From NCBI GenBank assembly GCA_035771165.1, contig JAWNZC010000286.1, positions 455,001-519,000 on the forward strand: a DNA stretch of 64,000 nucleotides, given 5' to 3'. Under the pieces are notes generated by a model. It was not told the origin of the DNA, did not search any database, and saw nothing but the letters and a program-made list of their open reading frames with translations. This document shows, one piece after another, positions 15,101 to 22,900 of the stretch (positions are counted from its first letter, which is position 1; each line of letters begins with the position of its first letter). Both the position numbers and the translations under genes were made by a program. The DNA comes from Paragorgia papillata. Lineage: Eukaryota; Cnidaria; Anthozoa; Scleralcyonacea; Coralliidae.

Positions 15101-16898
15101 TTCAGTCAAATGTTATCGCTCACTTGCCGAGTTTCGGTTTGGCATCAAGTATTACTGAAACTATCGAAGTGTGCAATGGAGTAAAAAATTCCAATCGCTG
15201 CCTCGCCCACAAACGTTCAACAAACGTCGACAAGTTTTAAAAATACGTCCGATAAAAAAATGTAACGATTGGCTGCAGAAGCGCTCTCAGCGGTGATTTT
15301 GTAGTGAAAAATATACTGCCAGATTTCTAAGATGTATGTTGTCAATAGTATGGACTTTAAAATGAGCAGCAATAAACATTTTCTCCAGTAGTCATTGTCT
15401 TTGTTTGCCTAATTTATTTCAAAATTCGTTGACGTTTTTGGGCGTACAGCGATTCAAAATTTTCATGTCGTTCCACACATCGGTGGTTTCCGTATAATAG
15501 GTTACTCTATGTGACAACACCAATAAAACAAGCTTCTAATAGACTGAGAGCTTTATTTTTGGGCAGCTTAGACGCACAAATCGCGTCACATCCGGTTGCT
15601 CTATTTAAAGAACAACTTCAGTCAAAAAATAAATTAGTTTAAATGGAAAGTTATTTAAATGTCATGTTTGGAAATTCTTTTGTACTGGAGAAATGACGTT
15701 AACGTTCTCGTATTTAATACCGCCATTTTGAGTTTGAACTACGGCTCAGTTTTGATGTATGTACAGCGGGATTTTCTTTTCAATTTTGACGTCGTATCGG
15801 AAAGTCAGGTCAGAAAGATCAATATCTTCAAAACTTTAGGGGATTTTTTGTCGAATTTTTTTCAGTGGGTTTGCACTACGATGATAACAACTATAATCTA
15901 ATTATAAAACACAGACTTGCTTCCCCAAATGAGGAATATATCAAGCAATAACTGTGTACATTACAATGTACCATTCGTATTAGAACAACTTCAAAGTTTC
16001 AGCACAATCTACTTATTATATCCGTAGGTATTCCTCCTTTACGGAATTAGTGGAGTAGATGACGTCATAAGGTATCCTATTTGTTTTTTTGTTTGTTTTT
16101 TCTCTTAGAACGTAGTCAGCTTCTCAGAAAAGACTATCCAAAAGTCGTGCGTCGATCTGTTGATGATAATGACGAAAAGAAAGTTATTGGCAAAATAAAG
16201 TCAAGTTTATGTAAAATAAAAAGGACTGACTCACCTGGCTTTGGTATGCGTTTAACAAAAGTTTTATTATTTCAATTAAGAAATATATATTAAAGGGGCA
16301 GTAAGATGGAAAATCTTCTATTCAAATCTGATTTTATCTAGAAGTACTTTCTGTATGAAGAATTATAGCGTTCTTTATTAAATCAACATATCATATTCCA
16401 GAGATATTCAGCTTTTTGTAACATCCAAAAGAGATGCCTTATGATGTCATCGACTCCACACAGATCAAACAAACTTCCCCAAATGAGGAATATATCAAGC
16501 AATAACTGTGTACATTACAATGTACCATTCGTATTAGAACAACTTCAAAGTTTCAGCACAATCTACTTATTATTTCCGTAGGTATTCCTCCTTTACGTAA
16601 TTAGTGGAGTAGATGACGTCGTAAGGTATCCTATTTGCATTTTTTTAAAACCAAAATATCTTTGGAACAGGATGAGAAATTGAAAAACCAAAAAGGCCAT
16701 TCTTCTTTATTTTAAAAACACTTCTAAATAAAATAAAAATTGAGATTTGGCGTCTTACTGCCCCTTTAATTCTATTTTTAAGTCAAGTGTAGTTAATTAG
16801 TGTGCATGTTCTGCTCTGCCATTAAAGGTTATGTTCCAGCTATCAATCACTAGCGTGATTATCATGCACAAGTACAGTACAACAATTACCACCACCCT

Positions 16899-16946
<48 letters not shown>

Positions 16947-19900
16947 CTAAATAACCGCAACAACAGCAGCAGTAACAACAACCACAGTTACAACGACAAC
17001 CATGCATCACAACAACATTCACAACAAAAACATCAACCACCAGAACCGCAACAACTATAACCACCGTCACAACCACCATCTTAAACCACCACAATTACCA
17101 CAACAAATACAACCTAAACACTAACAACTACCGCCACAACCACTACCATGCACAACTACGACAATAATGGTAATATGGATTGTAATTGTAATGGTACGCT
17201 GCACGAAGGCTAAAGCTCATAAAGCTCACCGAAGTTTGCGTAATTTTAGTATCAATTCCTCCGTAGAGCGTACGTTCAGCACACTCTGGTCGTTCGGTCA
17301 GTTAGTAAGGGGGTAAGTTAGCGAGGGGATGAATGAGGGCGTAAGCGAGTGATGGACGGATGGAGGAAGTGAGCGAGTCGACGAGGAGTGAGTGAGCGAG
17401 CGGGTGAGAGATGGACGGAGAGTTATAGAGAGGGGAGAGACCTGGGGGTGCGTGTACGCGTGGTCGAGTGAGTAATTATCATATTTATAATCATCTTTCC
17501 ATTCACTTGTCTTATAATTTTAATAGGTGGTTGTTCATCTGAAGATGTATTCAAGAACCTAGTAACGATTTTAAAAATGATCATCAACTTTCCAATGTCT
17601 TTGGCCGACGCATCAGCTGACGAGGGGAAAGGCCCGCCAGGAACCACGAAGAAAAATTCCGTTAATGGTCACCAGCCCCAGTCCTTTGCGAACAACACGG
17701 AAAGTTTGACCGTCGTGGGTCAACGTCCAGTTACACCAACATTCCCCATAATCAGTCGACTTCCATCATCTATCGATAAGACAAACACTAGAGAAATCGA
17801 TGATGAATATGTTGGTAAGAGAGACGCTTTGTCGTTCTCTTATCCCGAGAGGCTCTCGTCTATGCCAGTCAGAAAAGTTGTGGAACAGGAGTGTCCCTCG
17901 CCTGAACTGTTGAATTCGGTCTTAATGGATAAAGTTCGAGACTTCTTGGAACCACGTTCAGCCGTCGACGTATCGTCGCCTCACGATTTACCTTTCGTAA
18001 ATGCTTCGAAGCCCTGCTCTTCGCTTGCCGCAAATCCGTGTGAAGGACAAGCAGGGAAGATTGTCAACGAAAAGTCAAGCTCGTCCGTCATTCTACAAGG
18101 GCGACCTGCAGAACTTGACTTGGACAACGATTTTCACATGCTCAGAAGTTACAAGCGTTCGAGCATCAAACCCGACGTTAAGGTCCCAGAAAGGCCAGAA
18201 ACCTCGTCTATACCTTGTAACCAGCAATCCGAGGGCTTCCCTACACCCGCTTTGGATCAATACAACCGCTTTGATTCTCTGCCGAGTATGAACCAAACCA
18301 ATAGTTCTCCAACGATCGAACGCCTCTCAGTTGAGGAGCCTATGAAGACTTCAAGTAATATGACTGAGAACAATAACTATGGTCACAACAAAGAGAGCGT
18401 AGCAAAGATTGCGTCATCAAACGGTCGCGCCTGGGAAGATGTCGAAGATCTCTCAGCAGCGATTTCTTCTCCTGTATATTCGGATGGCTTATCTTTGAAG
18501 TCTAGCCAGTCTAGCAACTGCTCTGCGACATCGAATCTCACGAAGAGCGACTTAAGTGGTCAATCAAGTGACGAGTCCAGTCACTCCCTAAATCATCATA
18601 CAGCAGTTGCGAATGGATTATCGGACAACTCTGATCGTAGTCCAGCAAGTGACAATGACAGCGCAAACGTGACGAAAAGTAGAGCGGTGAGGACATCAAG
18701 TGCTCATTCGAGGTCCTCTTCTGCCTGCTCAGTTGTTTTAAAAGATGTGTCTCACCCAAGTGACCATGAAAGCGAAAACGCGACGAAAGGCAGGGTCCTT
18801 TTATCAAGTGCTCCTTTGAAAACATCATTACCCGACAGTTTGGCACTTTTGAAGGATGTCCGTCCAGTAAGTGATCATGAGAGCCTAAACTTGCCGTCAA
18901 AGTATGGCGTTGTGAAATTATCAAATGTGCCCTCGAAGACCTCAGAAAGAACCGAGTACCCTCAGACCTTCTGTACTACCTTTAGGCAAGACGACACATC
19001 ACCGCCATATAAACTATTTGGTATAAACAACGGTCATATCGATAGTCCAATGCTTAACATAATCCACGCGAATACCGATGTGAAGACCTCTTCAGTTGGC
19101 GATGTCGAGCCTGCATTGATCGGCCAAGGCAAGCCCACGCGCATTTTACCACCTAGTATCCCATTCCCTTCGGATGACATTGGTTCGAACAAAGTAAAGA
19201 GCGTTGTCGAGATCTCGCCCATTGGCTGTGAACGTGGTACGAAAGCTGCTGGAACTGACGGCCCAGTGAAGTCACCCGGTCGTCGAGAACGTGCTCTTGC
19301 CCCTTTCTTTTCAAAGCTTTTCACCGATAGAAATGGCTGCGACAGTCATTCGGCGAGCAAGTCTTTGAAAACATCTCCACTATTGAAGAAATGTGACGGT
19401 TCTATTAGTAATTTATATTCGAGGCCTCAAATGATTGCCAATATACTATCGTCGGACAGCGCTAAAGTCGAAGCTACACAAATGATGATGAATGACGCGG
19501 CAATTTTGGGTGTTTCAAAAAGGGAGTATGGCAAGCCATATTGTGATGTTACATCAGTTGATTCTGGTATTGGCTGCGAATCATCACCGGATTTCCAATC
19601 AGTTTCGAAAACTTATGTTGCCGGCTCGACCAACGAGGAAAGTGATGATGCGGAGATTGTAAAACTAAAGGTACGCCAGTTATGTTTTTTTTTTAGATTT
19701 GCTATTGATGTACGCGTCTATGGTTTAGAGTGTCGTCATTAAGGGGTTGCGGGTTTGATTCCTATCTGGGGCTCAGTCACTCAGAGACAATTTTTGAGTG
19801 TTTGTGCTTGATAAACGTCTGCCAAAAGGCTGTACGTATATACGTGAGAAATTGTCCTATGTGCATGGTTCGATATTTGTGACTTCTGTTATACTGTAGT

Positions 19901-22900
19901 TATGTAGTGATATATTAATATGTTATGATATTTAATCTGTTTTCTATGTTACGGTACAGTGTGGTGTCGTGTTGAATTGGGTTGCGTTTGGTTGGTTGGG
20001 TGTGTTGTGTTGTGTTGTGTTGTGTTGTGTTGTGTTGTGTTTTGTTGTGTTGTGTTGTGTTGTGGTGTGGTGTATTGTGTCGTGTGGTGCTGCGTTGACT
20101 TGCGTTGTGTTACGTTGTGTGGTGGTTGTCAGGTGTAGTGTTGTGTAGTGTGGTGCTGCGTTGTGTGATGTTGTTTTGTATTGCGTTATGGTTGTGGGTG
20201 TGGTGTGGCGTGGTGTGGTGGTGTTTAGTGTGGTGCTGAGTTGTGTTGTGTGGCGCTGCTTTGCATTGCGTTGCGTTGCGTTGCGTTGCGTTGCGTTGCG
20301 TTGCGTTGCGTTGCGTTGCGTTGCGTTGCTTTGTTTTGTGTTGTGTTGTGTTGTGTTGTGTTGTGTTGTGTTGTGTTGTGTTGTGTTGCGTTGCGTTGCG
20401 TTGTGTGATGTTGTGTTGTGTTGTGTTGTGTTGTGTTGTGTTGTGTTGTGTTGTGTGGTGTGGTGTGGTGTGGTGTGGTGTTGTTTTGTGTTTGTACTGT
20501 GTTGTGTGGTGTGCGCTGCCTTGTGTGGAGATTTGGTAAACTTGATTCTATTTTTAGGAAAGTCTAAAAGGGCAAGAGTCGCGGTTACAAGAACTACAGA
20601 AAAGCCTTGCTGGGTATCCTCGACGCAAACGAGACAAATTTCGCAGGCGATTTGACGATGATACGAGGTAAGTTCGCTGTGCGAGGTTTTTGGGTCATCA
20701 CCTACCTATACTAAGAAGTTTTCTGATTGGTATAGATCACCTAATCCATCCAAAATCCATAATTAGTATAAAATGAAGATGGTAATTGACCATCTGATTT
20801 AGAATCTGTGAAATGGCCTTTCCAGCCCTTGATGGGCACTTTTGAGCAAAATCTAAGGACCTTAAATTACTTTCTTAGTACTGGGTTGATCAAAAGTCGA
20901 CTCGGGTTGGGGGTATGAGTTTCTTCATATAAAAGCGGGTTGACTTCGGTTTTGCATAGAAATCTCCCATCTGTGCCACAATCTAACATTTGAACAAAGA
21001 TAGTCGAGCATTGATTGCATTGGCTATTGTGTTCGATTAGTGACCTTACGCTGATTGTTTTGTGGCCGAAACTGTTGATAGAGAATAGAAATACCGTATT
21101 TCTATTCTCTATCAACAGTTTCGGGCCGGCCACCAAACAATCAGCGTAAGGTCACTAATCGAACACAATAGCCAATGCAATGCTCGACTATCTTTGTTCA
21201 AATGTTAGATTGTGGCACAGATGGGAGATTTCTATGCAAAACCGAAGTCAACCCGCTTTTATATGAAGAAACTGACAAAATCTCGCATCTTCGTACCTGG
21301 CGAGGCAACCCGGTTTAAGAGGAAACCCGGGCTCGTGTAAAGGCCTCCCTACTCACTTGTTGTTGTTTTGTTTTCTTAATCATCCAGCTTCGAATTGGAA
21401 ACGCGCATTCACGATGCTGAAGTACTACTCCAAAAGAAAAACGAAATTTGGACATCTAGGTAAAGGGATTGTTTCATTGCGAGCTTTTGTGGTGTTAAAA
21501 GTCTATGATCTCGCCAACAACGATTTTTTGTTTTTCGATAGTTCGAAAATGGAAACTTTCATTTTGAAAAATTTTATCCAAAATTCACGAGCAGAAACCT
21601 TAAAGTAATTGGACTGAAGTCTAGTTTTTGTACTATTTTTTTCAAAAAATTACCGCGTCTAGGGCGGCGATCTTATGACGTAATATATCAACAACGAGTG
21701 TGAGTGTTTCATTAGGAGATCCAAACACGAGGAAACATGACACATTGTTTGTAAGTGTTTGGCCTCCCTTTGTGAAACACGATAAACGAGTTGTTGGTAT
21801 AGCATCGAGCGATTTTAATTAAATAACCCCCCGTGAGGTTTTACTCACGAGGATGAGTTAAATTTATTCATACACCTAGTTGTTTATTTTGCATAGATAA
21901 TCGGATCTTAAGAATTAGATGAACATCGGTTTTCATCTAATATCTTGGGTGGTATAAGATTTTGGCGTGTTTTACTGGAGTATCCAACTTCAATCAGGTG
22001 ATTGAATGAACTATTGTAACTGGCTGATTATTTATGAATAATTACCGATTTGAGATGTAAAGTATAAAAATAGGCACGCCCAGGCGTGCATGTATCTACT
22101 GCGTTTAATGCCTATAGCTACTATGGTAAAAACAATGAAGCGACTGTGTACTTGTAACAACTTTGTATTCATAGATGAACAAGATTCTTGACAAAATTGT
22201 CTATGCTCACAGACCATGCTGTGTTTTAACTTTAATAAAGAACTCACTCAACTCAGACTCTCAGAGTAAAGCCAGCAAGGCGCAGAAGGCTAAGCGCTAA
22301 CAGCTCTACTCATATCTGGCATGAGTTCCAAGCCCGGACAGGTGCATGGTCACCCATTCAAATACTAACTCAATCCAATTGGGCTTTACTCCGGTCCTAA
22401 GTGGTGAGAGGCAGTGCTCTAATAGCTTTACTATTAAAGCTATGGTACTAAAACCTATAGTCATAAAGTATGGTAGTACAGCTTTAAGTAGGTCAATCAA
22501 ATTAACATAACTAACAACTCACAAAATTTGACTTGACTAATACAGTATTTAAATATTTTCGTTACAACAATTTGTCAAACAATAATGCAATCTAGTTAGA
22601 AGGTAAAGAAAATCGCTTGGGATAACAAGCATCTCTAGTATTACTGCTGTGAAATTTAATAGTGAATGAAAAAGATGTCCAGCAATCATGTCATCAAAAT
22701 GATAAGAGCAACCATACATTAATTGTTCTTCAAGACATATACAGTCAAAGGTACAATAAATGTTTGCACATTCATAACACAGATTTTGCATGACATTGAC
22801 AACTGCAGTATACAATTTTACTCCATTAATACTGTATATAGACTTGCCAGTTCACGCTCTCAACATAGCCTGTCACTGACATTTGATTATTTGTCATCTA

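Noticed and set aside
16897..17094. Cysteine-rich open frame on the minus strand
   Set aside because: Translation of a CAA microsatellite.
18001..19324. Open frames in other phases and on the minus strand over the long RRM-gene exon
   Set aside because: Shadows of exon 7; no splice support.
20161..20655. Long Val/Cys-rich open frames
   Set aside because: They follow the GTTGT/GTTGC satellite in several frames; composition artefact. Only 20558-20667 at the end is a true exon, in another frame.
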